Counted from the first letter of the stretch, positions 1 to 12,829 are shown. The stretch is DNA of 64,000 nt from Hermodice carunculata (GCA_964020975.1 OZ026630.1:66858477-66922476); one strand, 5' to 3'. Numbers and translations: made by a program. The notes: generated by a model not told the origin, from the letters alone.

Positions 1-501
1 GTATTTTCTAGCGTGCTGTCCGTAATTGTGAAAATACTGTGTTTTCAGCATGCTTTAGCTTCTGTTTTAAGAAAGTTTGCTAAGTCAGGTTCGCTGCATC
101 ACAGAGTTGCTTCATTGCAGGTCATATAGCTCCATGGACCTACTATCTCATAGTAGGTCCATGAGTGCACTGTCTTCCAGGCCAGGTGGGAACTTTACGG
201 TTGGGTAGGACAATGATATGCCCCGGCCAGACCACATTTCATACACCTTATCGTGCCGTTTTGTAGATTTTTTATTTAGGTGTTCACCGCAGATCATCCA
301 CAGCTGCAAGGAAGGGTGAACTCTGTTGTTACCCAATTTTGATTCATGCTCTTTGCCTTTAGTACTGTGTTGTATTGGGCCAACCTATATGCACGAGATC
401 AAGAAAGTCTTATTTCTTATTGTTTAAAAGAAAATCAAACTATGCTTCATGTAAATAATTATGTCTGGGTGCCAACCCAGACATTTTGTTTTTCCAAGAA
501 T
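1..501. other. intergenic, no gene seen
   Basis: I see no coding exon or recognisable transposon domain here. The only structured element is the perfect hairpin at 133-163, listed separately. A short TTTC-repeat tract at about 502-520 leads into the dispersed repeat that follows. Confidence 0.5.
133..163. repeat. perfect 14-bp inverted repeat (hairpin)
   Basis: The arm CATGGACCTACTAT (133-146) is followed by a 3-nt spacer and then its exact reverse complement (150-163). The loop is short enough for a stable DNA or RNA hairpin. No terminator-type T-run follows, and I link it to no gene. Confidence 0.85.
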
Positions 502-750
502 TCTTTCTTTCTTTCTTTCTTCTTTACGACTCGATTTGTCCGGAGTTTTTCTCGGACCGTACTATTCCGAAAACCACCAAACTTGCCATGGTGACTGACC
601 TATCAGTGAAATTAAGCACCTGACTCGGAATAGTCATGATGTTTAAAATTATGCAAATTAGGGGCACTTAAAATTTTTAAAACTCCATATCTTCCAAGCT
701 ATTGCAGATAGGCACAAAGTTCTAACTTACACATATAGGTTTGAGACAAC
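502..750 (+). repeat. dispersed repeat, copy A
   Basis: This stretch is clearly related, in the same orientation, to 5785-6030. Both copies begin with a CTTT-rich tract and CTTTACGAC. Both continue with a block about CACCAAACTTGCCATGGTGA, then CAGTCATGATG-type sequence and ATGTTTAAAATTATGCAAAT. By eye the copies are about 70-75% identical with small indels. No protein is encoded. The family is unknown to me; it is probably an old short interspersed or non-autonomous element. Confidence 0.7.
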
Positions 751-2130
751 TGGCAAATCCAATAGCACAGAAACAAAACTTAGGGAATTTCAATGAATGC
801 TAAATTCACCAAATTTCTCCCCAATCCACATTCTGGCTTTCAACTGCCTGCTGTATGACCCATTGCTTGACCTCTATGGTGACAGGCAACCATTTTGCAT
901 TCATAATTAATTAGCTTGAACCTGTCTCACAGCTTTCTGCCCACGCATGCTGAGTGTACGCTTTGGAAGGTTTGGGTCTTGTAGCAAATTGTGGTGTGCG
1001 GGGGGGGGGGGACTCCCAACAACTGTGTAATGAGGCTCTCAATAAATACAGAGTATCTCTTTCTGTTCATGCAGGAACAGATTGACTCCATGTTGCCATA
1101 TGTACCAGGCAGGCTTTTGCTTCCACAGGTGTGCTAGCTGGCCCGTTTTTGCCTGGGGCAATGTCAGTCTCAGCTGAGCTCAGTCCCAAGGCAACTCACA
1201 GCTCTGGCCGTCTAAGCAGAACTAGACTGAGTGTACGAAACGGGTACAATCTCGAAAAGTCCGCGATGTCCGCGAGGTACAATCTCGCAATGTTCGCGAT
1301 GTCCGTGAGGTACAATCTTCAGTTGTCCGTGAAAGTTTAGTGTGAGAGTATATTTATGGACGTGGATTCAACTCGTGGCGTCTGCAACTTTCTTTACATG
1401 GAGATTTTAGTAATTTTAGAAGAAAATATATACCTTGGACGTGGATAAGTTTCAGATTCCATTTAAATGTAATATAACGCTGGAACATGGTCTTGGTCCA
1501 AACGAAAGGCCAGGGTTAGGGTGAGCTGAGACTCTGTAAGACTGAAAAGTTTGGGGAACCTGGATTTATCATGCTCATAGATCAATGATCATGGCCGATC
1601 ATGAAGTTACCCATTTTCTCTGGTGTAAATAATTCATCAAATAATTGTATACTGAGCCACAAAGCACATGGTTATTTAACAACGAGCCGAGTTCCTGTGC
1701 TATCGACTTACCTTACTACATTGGTAAAATATTGATTGTTGACATCATGCGAAAATTGCATCCAAGTCAATATTTAAAAAAAAAAGTTAAGAAGTAAAAT
1801 AGTACATAAGCTACTGATTAATTAAGGTGGAATATGGTATGGTGAAAAGAACCTAGGATGGCCCCAGAAAGTTTTGACAACTTTTTTCCATGGTGGTCCT
1901 ATACGTCATTTCTTGATAACAGCTACACAAAAAATAAAATGTGTGTAAAAGAAACATGCAACAGTATCAGGTATGATTACAGGTACAAATATTCGCCCAT
2001 CAATATACATAAAACATCCCAGATATTATGCATGTGTCGAGTTACCCTACAACACATAAGCATGGTTGTAGTAGTAGTCCCTATTACCTTTCTTGATTTA
2101 TTGTCCATAAAGGGGGGAGGGGGCGGTGGT
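751..2130. other. intergenic, low-information stretch
   Basis: No exon or transposon protein was recognised. The stretch contains a run of 12 G at 1000-1011, the 33-bp tandem repeat listed separately (1243-1335), and G-rich sequence at about 2110-2130 beside the antisense LINE tip. Confidence 0.45.
1243..1335 (+). repeat. 33-bp tandem repeat, about 2.8 copies
   Basis: Units starting GGTACAATCT recur at 1243, 1276 and 1309, each followed by a GTCCGCGATGTCCG-like block. The 33-bp period keeps one frame open, so translation yields an 11-residue repeat, but nothing else suggests a protein. The same GTCCGCGATGTCCGTG word reappears at about 5260-5280, inside another local duplication. Confidence 0.75.
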
Positions 2131-2334
2131 TCAGTAAAAGAGATATAGGGGCCTACTTTGGTTTTGCTCCAGGGAAATTTTATCTAAAAGGTATTGCTTT
2201 ACTGTGGTTTTGAATAAATTATGATTTTTAATTTTCCGAATATGAGCAGGTAAGTCGTTCCACTGCTTTATTCCTGTCCATGTAAATCTACTTCGTCCCG
2301 TGTTTGTTTGGTATCTGGGTAATATAAACATCAA
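2131..2334 (-). mobile_element. LINE fragment, C-terminal tip of reverse transcriptase ORF
   Basis: Read on the minus strand this gives 67 residues containing FTWTGIKQWNDLP and a trailing KTTVKQYLL. That matches the common end of CR1/Jockey-type non-LTR retrotransposon ORF2 proteins, where the pattern is a G-x-x-x-W-N-x-L-P motif followed by FKxxVKxYLL. The reverse transcriptase core is absent, so this is a 5'-truncated or eroded relic. Clade assignment is uncertain. Confidence 0.7.
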
Positions 2335-4703
2335 ATCTGAATTTCTTGTGTAATGTCTACTTCAGTTTGCATAATTTTCAAATTTCTCTGAGTCTAGTGA
2401 TATATTGTTTCATTATGTTGTATATGCTGTACAACTGTACAGACTATATTAAAATGATAAAATTTGACAAAGTTTTATTTAGACATGTGAAGATTTTTTT
2501 TAATGAATTTTGTCCATCCCTTTGCATTGCATTCATGCGGGACTCAACCGGGCCTATATAGCATAAGTAGCAAGGAATACACAAAGTTGATGTCTAATAC
2601 ACATGGTGGCCACCGCACGGTATTGAGATGACCATGTATCTGTGAACAACGCAGAGCCTGGCCCTGATCTGAAGCGTTACTGTTTCTAGCTCTGAGTTTA
2701 ATCGTTAGTACACAGACCTGCGTGGCTATTCTCAACAAGAATCTCCTTCCATGCCGAATCTTTGAAGAATGAGAAATGAGGTGAATTAATTATTCCTTTG
2801 TGCATGCAAATATAGACTAATACGGTAGTTCAAACTTTTCAAGTTTCCCTAATTAGCATAAATTAAAATTCTACAACTTTTGTTTGTGGTTCATTGCATG
2901 AACCTATAGTGCAAACCTTTGAATTGAATTTGGAGTGGTACCTCTATCCACAATAGTTTATAAGACATTCAATATTTAAATAATATTATGCACACTTCCC
3001 TCCCCGTCGCTTGGAACTTGAGCCAAAACCTTCCTGTCCACATGGTTGTGCGTGTTCACATATACAGACTCAGCAATGTTGGGGATTTTCTTTTACTGCA
3101 CGCCTAAATGCAGCAACAATAATTAATTTTAACGAAATTTTGCTGCAAAATCAGAATCCGACCCAGTAGTTTGCATTATGAGTACAAAACCAAAGAGTGT
3201 TAATCGTTTTTTTTTCTTTTTCTTATAGACCATAGTGGGCGTAAGTACAGTACGTATGCAAATTATATAATGCCACTTTGGCACACAGAAAATTGCCAAA
3301 ACTGTTTACATGGGCATTTCAAAATTTATAAATGATTATGTTTTATTGAGCCCCCAGGGGTTGCAAAAAAAATAGTTACATGAAACACACAAAATCATAA
3401 AGGACACTTACAAAATGAGATGATAAATAAACGTGCACGAGTAATTAACCTTTCATATATTATTTACCAACTCGTTGACGTTTACCTTTACAGCAGTTAC
3501 AGCGTCTGCGTTGAGATGACGATTTATTGCTGAATTTTTATTCAAATATATTGTCCTATTTCATCATGACATGCCACTTAAAAATCGGCATCAACTGAAA
3601 GCAAAATTTCCATCCTTGCCTCATGAGTGGCGTTGGTCTATATTACAATTTCCAAAGTTCAGAAATCGTCGATGCCGAAGTGAACGGACATATATGCCAA
3701 CTTTGACAATTGGTTTTAAAATTAAGATATGCAGTTTGTACGTGTACAGTGGTACCTGTTTTGATATGGAGACCCGGTATCTTTTTAAGACTGCTTACTT
3801 GGAACACGTACTGCATTATCGTTCTCATGTTTTGGTAACGAAAAAAACACCAGTTTTGACATACATTTTGACCTGCTCTATAGGGGTGGTCTCTCAAAAC
3901 AGAGACCACTGTGACCAGAAGGAGCATTAGGCCTACAGGTTACATGCTCCGTGCTCTGAACCTATCTCCTTACTTCAAGATCACCCAAGTAGCATGTAAG
4001 GAAGCCCTACCAAATTACAAAAAGGGACGTTGGTTTAAACGTATTTTATTTCCCCAAAGTACACGATATAATACATATGAAAGTTACATGCAATTGAGAA
4101 AAAGGGCGCGCGGCCCCATATAAATCCCTCTCGCAGAAGAAGACGGTCACAGGACAACACAGGACGCGCAGGAACAGAGAGAAGAGGACAAAGACGAGAC
4201 AGACAGTAGGGCAGATGATTGTACAGTACTGGTAGTATTAAGATATCAGTGTATTTACAATTATGACCCGGGATAAATTGTTTGTTCTGTATAGTAAAAA
4301 TAAATTGTATAAGAAAGAAAATTATTGAAGAAAAAAAAAAGAAATATGATAAAAAGGGACGTTAATAGACTGTCCTATCAGTAAAATAGATTTACATATA
4401 TGAAAATTGCAATTTATTTGTAATCCTACATAATTTTGTTAAGGATTCATGTCTTTGAAGTCCTCCTTGTGTTTCAACATAAATCAATGTGGATTATTTA
4501 GCACTGATGAATGATCTAAAGACATAAATGCATCATATATTCTGCATACTTTTGCAATGTAGTATGACATGTACAGACCCCTATACGTATATAACGCTAC
4601 ATATGTGTTTCGATTTATCCGCACTAGCATAAAATAACCCACAATACGTCCTTCTATAGACAAACCCAACTTCAAGTTGCCGATTACATCCGGTACATAC
4701 TTA
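2335..4703. other. intergenic, no gene recognised
   Basis: I scanned this 2.4-kb stretch on both strands. Open frames are short and overlap on opposite strands (for example near 3571-3930), with no recognisable domain. A TATAAAT word at about 4121 follows a GC-rich patch and is itself followed by purine-rich sequence and AATAAA-like words, but nothing supports a gene there. Confidence 0.4.
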
Positions 4704-4815
<112 letters not shown>

Positions 4816-4964
4816 GTGAAAGAAAATTAAAATGCTCACATCCATGACCATGAAAGGCATGATAAAAAGCAGTGCCTATTATTGTTAAACCACCAAAGAA
4901 AAAAAAAGTGAATGAGAAAAAAAATCCTTACATCCATCCCGAAAGCAAGAGCGAAAGATCATAT

Positions 4965-5290
4965 GGAACTACCGTCCAACTTTACATTTAATCACGGCAA
5001 TACACAATCATATTTGAATGATAAATAATAATAATAATGCACTGTGCACGGCCGGCTTCACTCCCGGCTTTCATCTCAAAACAGAGCCAGAAAATGTCCT
5101 CGATGTCCGTGTTGCAGATATCGCAGTTTCCGTCCAAATTTGCATTTAATCACGCCAAAACACAATCATTTTTAAATGATAAACAATAATGATGCACTGT
5201 GCACGGCCGGCTTCTCCTGCTTTACTCTCCAAACGGACCAGAAAATGTCCGTGTTGTAAATGTCCGCGATGTCCGTGTACCCTCTCTCAA
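4965..5290 (+). repeat. local tandem duplication, unit about 165 bp
   Basis: Two adjacent copies share, in order, a CCGTCCAA start, CATTTAATCACG, ACACAATCAT, a TGATAAA-rich stretch, the block TGCACTGTGCACGGCCGGCTT, and ACCAGAAAATGTCC. The first copy starts near 4972 and the second near 5135. TGCACTGTGCA is itself a near-palindrome. No coding potential is seen. Confidence 0.75.
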
Positions 5291-5784
5291 AAATAGACAA
5301 CAGAGCTGAGTCAGCCAGAACAGGGAAGTGCAAATATTTGTGTCATCTCAGTGGACACTTTCCTGTCTTTGTTTTCTTGTAACCAGTGAGATGAAGCCTG
5401 TTCGTCATAGCCAATACTGAGAGAGTAAAGTTTGTCTTGGTTCACAGGTACATCTTTATGTAGTTTCTTGACAGCTTCTGTTAAAATTTGTTCATGTAAT
5501 AAAGGGAAAAAAGATAGTTTTGTATTGCATGTATACACACCCCTCTAATAACATGTGTACACTGTATATGCACATATACTCATCAATACTGCTCAGAAGG
5601 GCTGACCCTCTCAGGAGTGGGCATTTTTCTCTGGTCGCGAGGGTGCTCACTGTAGAGAGGTTTCAGTGTACAGTGGTACTTGCAATTTAAAACCACCCCT
5701 AATGAATGAATGCCAGACAAAAGTGCTCACATAGGACAGGTGGTCTTTCATCTCAGATAAATTAACAAAGAACTAAAAAGCCAA

Positions 5785-6030
5785 TTTCTTTCTTTCTTTA
5801 CGACCAAGCTGATCCAGAGTTTTTTTCAGACACAATTTTTCCAAAAACCACCAAACTTGCCATGGTGACTGACATAACCAGTGAAATTGTGCATCTCATT
5901 TGGAACAGTCATGATGTTTAAAATTATGCAAATTTTTAGAGGCAACAAAAATTTTAAAAGCGCCACATCTTCCAAAACTATTGCAGATGGACTCACAATT
6001 TCAATGTGCATATATACCTTTGTGACACTT
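5785..6030 (+). repeat. dispersed repeat, copy B
   Basis: This is the partner of 502-750 in the same orientation, 5.3 kb apart. The same order of blocks is conserved, including ACCACCAAACTTGCCATGG and GTTTAAAATTATGCAAAT. The two copies are divergent and so old. Homology fades near 6030. Confidence 0.7.
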
Positions 6031-6589
6031 GCCACTATAATGGATAGTATAGTTGTAGAATTCCAAATTCTGCTAATAAGGGGCATTGAAAAAGCACAAA
6101 ATGGGAAGAAAACAGGGTGCACTAACGGGTGAGAAGGGGGTAAGGCAGGGAAGGGTGGTAGCCCTTTTCAGGGCTGCCATGACTGTAGCTGCAGGTGCAG
6201 GCCATGGAATGCCTGAGCCTCATAGGCGGGGATACCGGATAGGGACAAAGGGCAGGGCTTAATATAGCGAGGCGGGCCATCATGGGGGAAATTACCGGGA
6301 ACAGGGGGGCTTCCACCGCTGTGAGAGAGTATGTGGGGCCCTTACGCCTCGGCTCTGTTCCCGGGAATCATGCTTTTTTTAAGGTCATCTCTTATTTACA
6401 GAACCACGGCAGATAAGTGGAGGGCCACAGTGATATTATTATCAGGGCCTAAAATGGTCCAAAACCAGAAGAAGAAATGACAACTACTGGTGAAATACCG
6501 GTAACCATGGACGACGCTGGCAGGAAGACAATAGCTACAAAAATTATTACTTAAGAATTACTGGAATGGTAAATGAACTGACAACCTGT
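6031..6589 (+). other. G-rich stretch, probable LINE 5' leader
   Basis: Sequence from about 6120 to 6370 is distinctly more GC-rich than its surroundings and lacks an extended ORF on +. It sits directly 5' of the LINE endonuclease domain. I infer that it is the 5' UTR or promoter region of that element, but no boundary or target duplication could be fixed. Confidence 0.35.
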
Positions 6590-9500
6590 TAATGGAACAT
6601 ACAAGGTTTGAACTGTGGTTCGCTGGGCCCCAAATGTAATATTCCAGACGTCAAGAATGCCGTGAAAAAAAACTTGACATTATAGGTCTTATTGAAACAC
6701 ATAGTTGTGACACACAATTTATTCAACTTGATGGATATAAAACTGTAGCACAGGCTCATAGGCCCAAAATAAAAACAGCAAAAAGATACTCTGGTGGAAG
6801 CGCTGTTTTAGTGAGAGACAATATAAAACCTGGAGTTTAAATATCAAAAGCCCAAATGGGGCTCATGATATAATATGGTTAAAATTGTGCAAATCCATTT
6901 TCCATTGGGCTTCTGACTTGTACTTGGCATTTGTTTTCATCAGCCCAGAAAACTCAACATACAGTCAACGGGAAATTAGTAATATTTTTGAGCTTATTCA
7001 AGCAGATATTGCCTTATTTCCCAGAAAGGTATAGTCGTGATATCTGGGGATTTTAATGCTCGCACAGACCTTGAGTGTGACTTTTTTGTGCAGAATAATA
7101 CTACCTACCTTCCCCTCCCTGACGACTACCAATCAGACAGACCCTAGCACAAGAGACTGAACATGGACACAATATTTCGTGGGTATGGGAAAGACTTACT
7201 TGAAACATGCAAAGCCAGAGAACTGCGCATTCTAAATGGTAGAACAGTTGGTGTTTCATTTGGACAGCTCACATGTCATCAATACAATGGTAGTGGTACT
7301 GTCGACTACACAATATTTGACCCTGTGTTAATGCCCGTCATTAATTATTTTTATGTTCACGAATGGAGCCCCACATATCCGACCACAGTCCCATCTCTTT
7401 TGCAATATCTTCCCTTGTGCCCAGATCTGTAAGAAATAATATTTCCCTCAGTAAACCACAGACTCAGTATAAATGGGACAATGAATCAGAAGTCAAATTT
7501 AACTTATTTTTATAGAGTGCTGACATTTAAAGCAAACTTTCCATTATAACCGATTGTGAAGAATCAATGGACATACCTCCTAGTGAACTTATCAATACAT
7601 TTTCATCTGTTTTACATGCTACAGCTGACAGAGTTTTAAGAAAGAAAAAATATAAAAAAAATAAAAACAGGTTAGAAGACAGAAATGGTTTGATCAGTCA
7701 TGTGTTGAATTTAAACGTAAATGTATACATCTTGGTAAATTACTTTCAGCAAATAATGGTAACCCTAACATTAGGTCACAGTTTTACTTAATGAAAAAAA
7801 AAGTATAAAATTACACTGAGAAAAACAAAAAGAAAATTCAAATCACACATTCTTTCAAAACTGAATACTTTGCATTAAACAAACCCATCTGCTTATTGGA
7901 ACATGGTGAAAGAGTTACATGGTCTACCACAGGCCAACAATCCGCAAAACATAATAAGCCCTACTGTTTGGCACAGTTATTTCAAACATTTGCTTGGATC
8001 CTCACCAGCACAAAATCCTATATTTGAAGAAAAATATTTCATGGAAAAATTAAAACTTAAAGCTGACACCACACGGATGGAAAATGTTCCTTGTTTTAAT
8101 GAACTAGATTACAAAATCAAGGTATCTGAAACTATACATGCTATCAAGAACCTTATATAAAAAAAAAAACGGTTGGCCCAGATAGTGTAGCAAATGAAAT
8201 GTTGAAAGCTGGAGTTTTTGTTCTTAGAAAACCACTAGCATTTATTTGTAATAAGCCATTTTTGAATGGTATATGTCCCGATGAGTGGTATAAAGGTATC
8301 ATTTCTGTGATCTACAAGAATGGAGACCCAAGTGTACCCAGTAATTACAGAGGCATAACTGTGTGTAGTAACTTAGCCAAAGTATTCAGTGCAGCCCTAG
8401 ATAATAAGCTGGTTAAGTATATTGGAACAAACAAAATACTGGCTTAAGAACAAATTGGGTTTAAAAAGTCAGCAAGAACAGTTGACCACATGTTTGTATT
8501 TAAAACTTTAATAGAATCGTGCACGAAAAACAAAGGTGACTGGTTATATGCATGTTATGTGAATGTGAATGTTTATTGCCACATATCATAACAATACATT
8601 GAAATAAAAAATAAATACAAAATTGTCATATTACGAAATCGTAAGTACACATATTAGTAATTTAACATATAATCTGTGGCAGGGACATAAGAAACCTTTA
8701 CAGGCTTATGGGTCCCTACTACAATACAGTCTATATAATTAGATCTGCAAAAACAGTATAAAAAGTAATCAAACAATTTTACAATGCACCTGTACATGAT
8801 AACAAATGGAAACAAAACATGTATGTTAATATCTTTTACAATCCTTTACGTAATATTCTTAGTTGTATTTCATAACAGGTGGAAAAAAACACGGACTAAT
8901 GTTTATTTACAATCCTTTACGTAGTGTTCTAAGTTGTTTGCAAAATATATCTATATATTTCCTTTTAAAGAAATTGTTATTGTTTTGTTGACCTAAGCAA
9001 AGCTTTCGATAGCATCTGGTGGCAAGGGTTGTTTTATAAATTGTTGAGATATGGCATTGGTGGATATTTTTATAACATTATTTTAAAATGTACTCTGATA
9101 TATCAAGCTGTTTGAAAACTGAAGGTGGTTTGACCCCTTTTTTCCAAACCTTGCAAGGTGTACGACAGGACAAGTCTTAAGCCCGATGCTCTTTAACTTA
9201 TACCTAAATGACCTGCCTGATAAATCAATGCAAGGGTGTACCCACCCCCACTCCCCTCCCCCAGGTTAGGGTCTATCAAACTGGGATGCTTAACGTTTGC
9301 AGATGATACTGTTCTACTCTCTCAATCAAAATCTGGGCTCCAAAATTGTATCAATAATCTTCATGATTACTGTAATATGTAGAAGCTGGACATAAACATT
9401 TCAAAAAGAAAAAGAAAAAAAATATCATTTTCAACATGTCAGGTAGGCTTTTATATGTCGAATTTACTCTCGGGAACAGATATATTGGGTATGTTAAAAC

Positions 9501-10530
9501 GTACAAATACCTTGGTAAAGACTTCTGCAATTCTGGCTCATTTTCTCTGGCCAAAGAAAACTTAAGAATAAAGGCTCTAAAGGCTTCATTTAAACTGAAA
9601 GCATTAATTGAAAGCGACAGTCTGAGACCAAAAGTTACATTGAATTTATTCAATTGCCTTGTTGAACCCATGATCTTCTATGGTAGTGAAATTTGGGGTG
9701 CCACATTATGTGGTACGTCTCTTCAGAAAACATTTTTAAAAAATCAATGATTTTCCATCAGAAAAAGCTTCACTCAGTATGTCCAGACTGGCACTGGGTG
9801 TGAACAAATGCACTACAAATGATGCGGTAAGAGGTAAGCTGGGCTTATTCCCCTTGGCTACTGATGCCATAAAAAGTATGTTGAAATACAGAGTCTGCCT
9901 GGGGCAGTAGCCACATGATAAACTTCTTGGTGAAGCAAGGCAGCTAAGTATTAAATTAGCTGAAACTGGAAACAGTTCTTGGTGGAAGTCCCTTGATGGT
10001 CTTGTTAAAGATCTTAGCCAGGGTACTATGTCAAAACAGACCTCCTACTATATTGGACATCTCAAACAGAAATTTGTAAACCAGTGGCATTCATCATTAG
10101 AAAAACAGGGGTCCAACAAGTTAAGGACACATGCATTATTTAAAACTGATTTCCATATTGAGCCATACCTGCAGATTGTTAAACACAGTAAACATAGAAT
10201 TGCTCTAACCCATCTCAGAGCAAGTGGCCACACTTTACAAATTGAGCGGGGAAGATATAACAGACCAATTGTGCCTGCAGACTGTCGCTTTTGTAAATCC
10301 TGCCAAGATAGCAAAATTGAAGATGAAACTCATTTATTGACAGAGTTTTCCTTGTATTCAAGTGAAAGAAACCATCTTTTTACTTATGTTATCTAAAAAT
10401 GCGCAAATTTTGATAAATTGAGTAATCACCACAGATTTATGTATCTCATGGACTCAGAGGATGAAATTATTACAGAAACAGTGAAATTCTGCCACCTGGC
10501 ATTCGGAAAGCGCAGAATTAAAGAGGACCC
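6590..10530 (+). mobile_element. LINE 1: APE-type non-LTR retrotransposon, degraded
   Basis: An endonuclease-like (EEP/APE) segment lies at about 6595-7430, including DIIGLIETH near 6676 and a late LTCHQYNGSGTVDYTI stretch. Reverse transcriptase follows. GPDSVANEML and the NYRGITVCSNLAKVFSAAL block lie at 8170-8400, VDLSKAFDS near 8985, a GVRQ-type block near 9155, and the catalytic FADDTVLLS near 9296-9322. A C-terminal region holds CRFCKSC and DETHLLTE, a Cys/His-type tail (10280-10340). The reading frame is broken many times by frameshifts and stops, and an antisense insert at 8559-8985 splits the RT domain. The GVRQ-type motif sets it apart from the VPQG-type LINEs elsewhere in the window. 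Confidence 0.85.
8559..8985 (-). mobile_element. antisense insert in LINE 1, probable LINE 3' end
   Basis: RT coding sequence stops after the residues LYACYV and resumes with VDLSKAFDS, so about 427 bp is inserted. Read on the minus strand the insert ends in GGCAATAAAC followed by a short ATTCAC-type hexamer tail (8559-8574 on +). AATAAA plus a microsatellite tail suggests the 3' end of a 5'-truncated LINE. It also contains an internal duplication of TTTACAATCCTTTACGTA (about 8835 and 8905). No protein is recognisable. Confidence 0.7.
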
Positions 10531-12530
10531 TTCGAACTCGTAGGAGAGGCTTGGTCAGTATTTACCTCAAAGCTAAACGTTTTGAAGGACAAATACAAAC
10601 CTTACAAATGGGTTAAACCAGGCTATTCAAACTCTACTCCTTGGTCCAGGTATCCAAGTGTGAAAAGACGCAAAGGGAAAAAGCGTAAAAAGTGGATCGA
10701 CTTCAAGAAATCTTCACTAGTGGCGGACAAATTATTATACGACTCTGAGGTAACCAATCTCGATTCAGCTATCGCCTCGGCGAAGAACCATTATGAAGAT
10801 AAGTTGGTGGAACAGATTCCTTCAAATCCTAAACGATTCTGGAATTATACAAGGAACTTCACCAGATCGAAAGTTTCAATTAAAACACTCGTGCATAATG
10901 GTAAAACTATCACAGACGACAAACTTAAAGCCGAAATCTTAAATGACTACTTTGTCTCCATACTTACAATCGAATCACCTCCTTTATTTCCTTTACCCAC
11001 TGAACCAAACGTGAACAATTTACTACTAGACTTGGAAGTTACTCCATGTATGGTTCGCTCCAAACTAGAAAGACTGCGTCTCAATAAAGCAAGTGGTCCG
11101 GACAATGTCAGCGTTAACATACTCAAGAACTGTTTAGATTTAGACTTACCTTATACTTACCTTTTCAACAAGTCACTACAAAGTGGTCATCTACCTCAAG
11201 ACTGGAAAGATGCAAATATTACACCTTTAAGAAAGGCAGTCGCACATCCACCAGCAATTATCGTCCAGTAGCTCTCACCAGCCAAGTAGTTAAAGTACTA
11301 GATAGAATCATCCAAGACGCTACAATAGATCTGCTTGACAGAAACAAGTCTATCCATTGCAGCCAACACGGTTTTCAAAGCGGGTGCTCATGTGTGACCC
11401 AACTTCTTGAATCTATGAACGATTGGTGTGATAATCTAGATCACAAAGCACAAGCCGATATTATATTCCTAGATTTTGCAAAAGTGTTTGACACTGTTCC
11501 CCACTTCAGACTTCAACATAAACTACGTCAAGTGAGTATACGAGGTAAAGTGTTGACATGGATCTCTAACTTCCTACAGGGACGTCGCCAACAAGTTCTC
11601 CTTAGAAACGGATCTTCCTCATTTAAAAATGTATCTAGCGGCGTTCCTCAAGGGACCATTATGGGACCTTTGTTATTCCTTGTTTACGTTAACGATTTGC
11701 CAGATTTAACCTCCTCTACAGCGAAAATATTCGCCGACGATACCAAGCTGTATAGAGATATCTCAGATTTACACGACAGTACACTGTTACAAAAAGATCT
11801 AAATGCTATTTCAGTGTGGTCTTCTCAGTGGCTCCTGAAATCCAATGAAACCAAATGTGTAGTCTTGAAGATTAAAGAGAGTTTAAACTATTTATATACT
11901 TTGAATGGATCTTACTTGAATCAAGTCACTGAACAACGCGACTTAGGAATATTGACGGATAATCTTCATCCGTGTCGTCACATTGCTGAAATTACTTTTT
12001 AAAAAAGCCTACCAGCGTATTGGACTCATAAAACGTTGCTTCACTGGACTCACCCAAGAGAAAGTTGAAATACTATACAAAACGATTATAAGACCAGTCC
12101 TTGAATACGGATCTCCCGTATGGAGCCCCTGGCTCCAGAAAGATATATTAGCTCTAGAAAAAGTCCAGGCCAGGTGCCTAAAGTTATGCAGTGAAGACTT
12201 AGTTCTTGACAGCTTAGAATCAAGAAGACATAATACAGATATGTGCAAGACTTATAAATTGCTGCATAAGCACTATAAAACTGACTCCAGTAAATTCCCA
12301 CAACCAGCTAGACGTCATCTAAGGGGCCACTCTCTGAAGCTTAAGAAAAACTACGCTAGAACTGAGATCAAGAAGAACTCCTTCGCCTTCAGAGTGGTCG
12401 ACCCATGGAACAATTTGCCCGAGGAGACAGTTACTGCACCTAGCCTACCCACCTTCAAAAAGAAATTGAAAGCTCCGCCTTAATGGTAAAGGAGTTTCAT
12501 CAATCAAGTATACCAAGTAAGTAAGTAAGT
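10531..12530 (+). mobile_element. LINE 2: 5'-truncated CR1/Jockey-like element
   Basis: This element starts inside ORF2 immediately downstream of LINE 1. Residues from 10582 carry RFWNYTRNF and LRLNKASGPDNVS (about 11080-11105). The palm has FLDFAKVFDTVPH near 11467, SGVPQGTIMGPLLF near 11636-11680, and FADDT at 11730-11744. The thumb and end of ORF2 include VVDPWNNLPEE near 12396, and ORF2 stops at 12481. Only two frameshifts are evident, near 11230 and near 11995, so it is younger than LINE 1. The 3' end is a short UTR with an (AAGT)n tail at about 12515-12530. Confidence 0.9.
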
Positions 12531-12702
12531 ATACACCTTAGAACCCAAGTAATGCTCCAGAACATGGCCTTTATTTATTTGTATTTTGTGTAGTTTACCC
12601 AGCAACCCTGTAAATAAGATGTTATATTACATAATGTGACTGTAAACTTACACTTATGCTCTTTTATCCTAGAAGTTGTTTTTTTTGGGGTGGTGGTGGT
12701 GG

Positions 12703-12813
12703 TCTTGAACTAATACATATTGCAATGATGCAATCATAGTTGTGTGTTACTTGGTGCCCTTTTTTGTTTTTGTTTTAGTCTTGAACTAATACATATTGCA
12801 ATGATGCAATCAT
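12703..12813 (+). repeat. 35-bp direct repeat, 75 bp apart
   Basis: An identical block beginning TCTTGAACTAATACATATTG occurs at about 12703-12738 and 12778-12813. The intervening and flanking sequence is T/G-rich. A shorter echo (GGTGCAATCATTGA) follows at about 12988. This looks like a slippage-type duplication. Confidence 0.85.
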
Positions 12814-12829
12814 TGTGGATTTCGTTTTG

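Noticed and set aside
3571-3930. Overlapping 119- and 94-codon ORFs on opposite strands
   Set aside because: No family features, no splice partners, and both strands are open because of base composition.
4100-4330. Possible promoter or solo terminal repeat with TATAAAT at about 4121 and AATAAA-like words
   Set aside because: No second copy, no defined ends and no target duplication were found in the window; left as an unexplained GC-rich patch.
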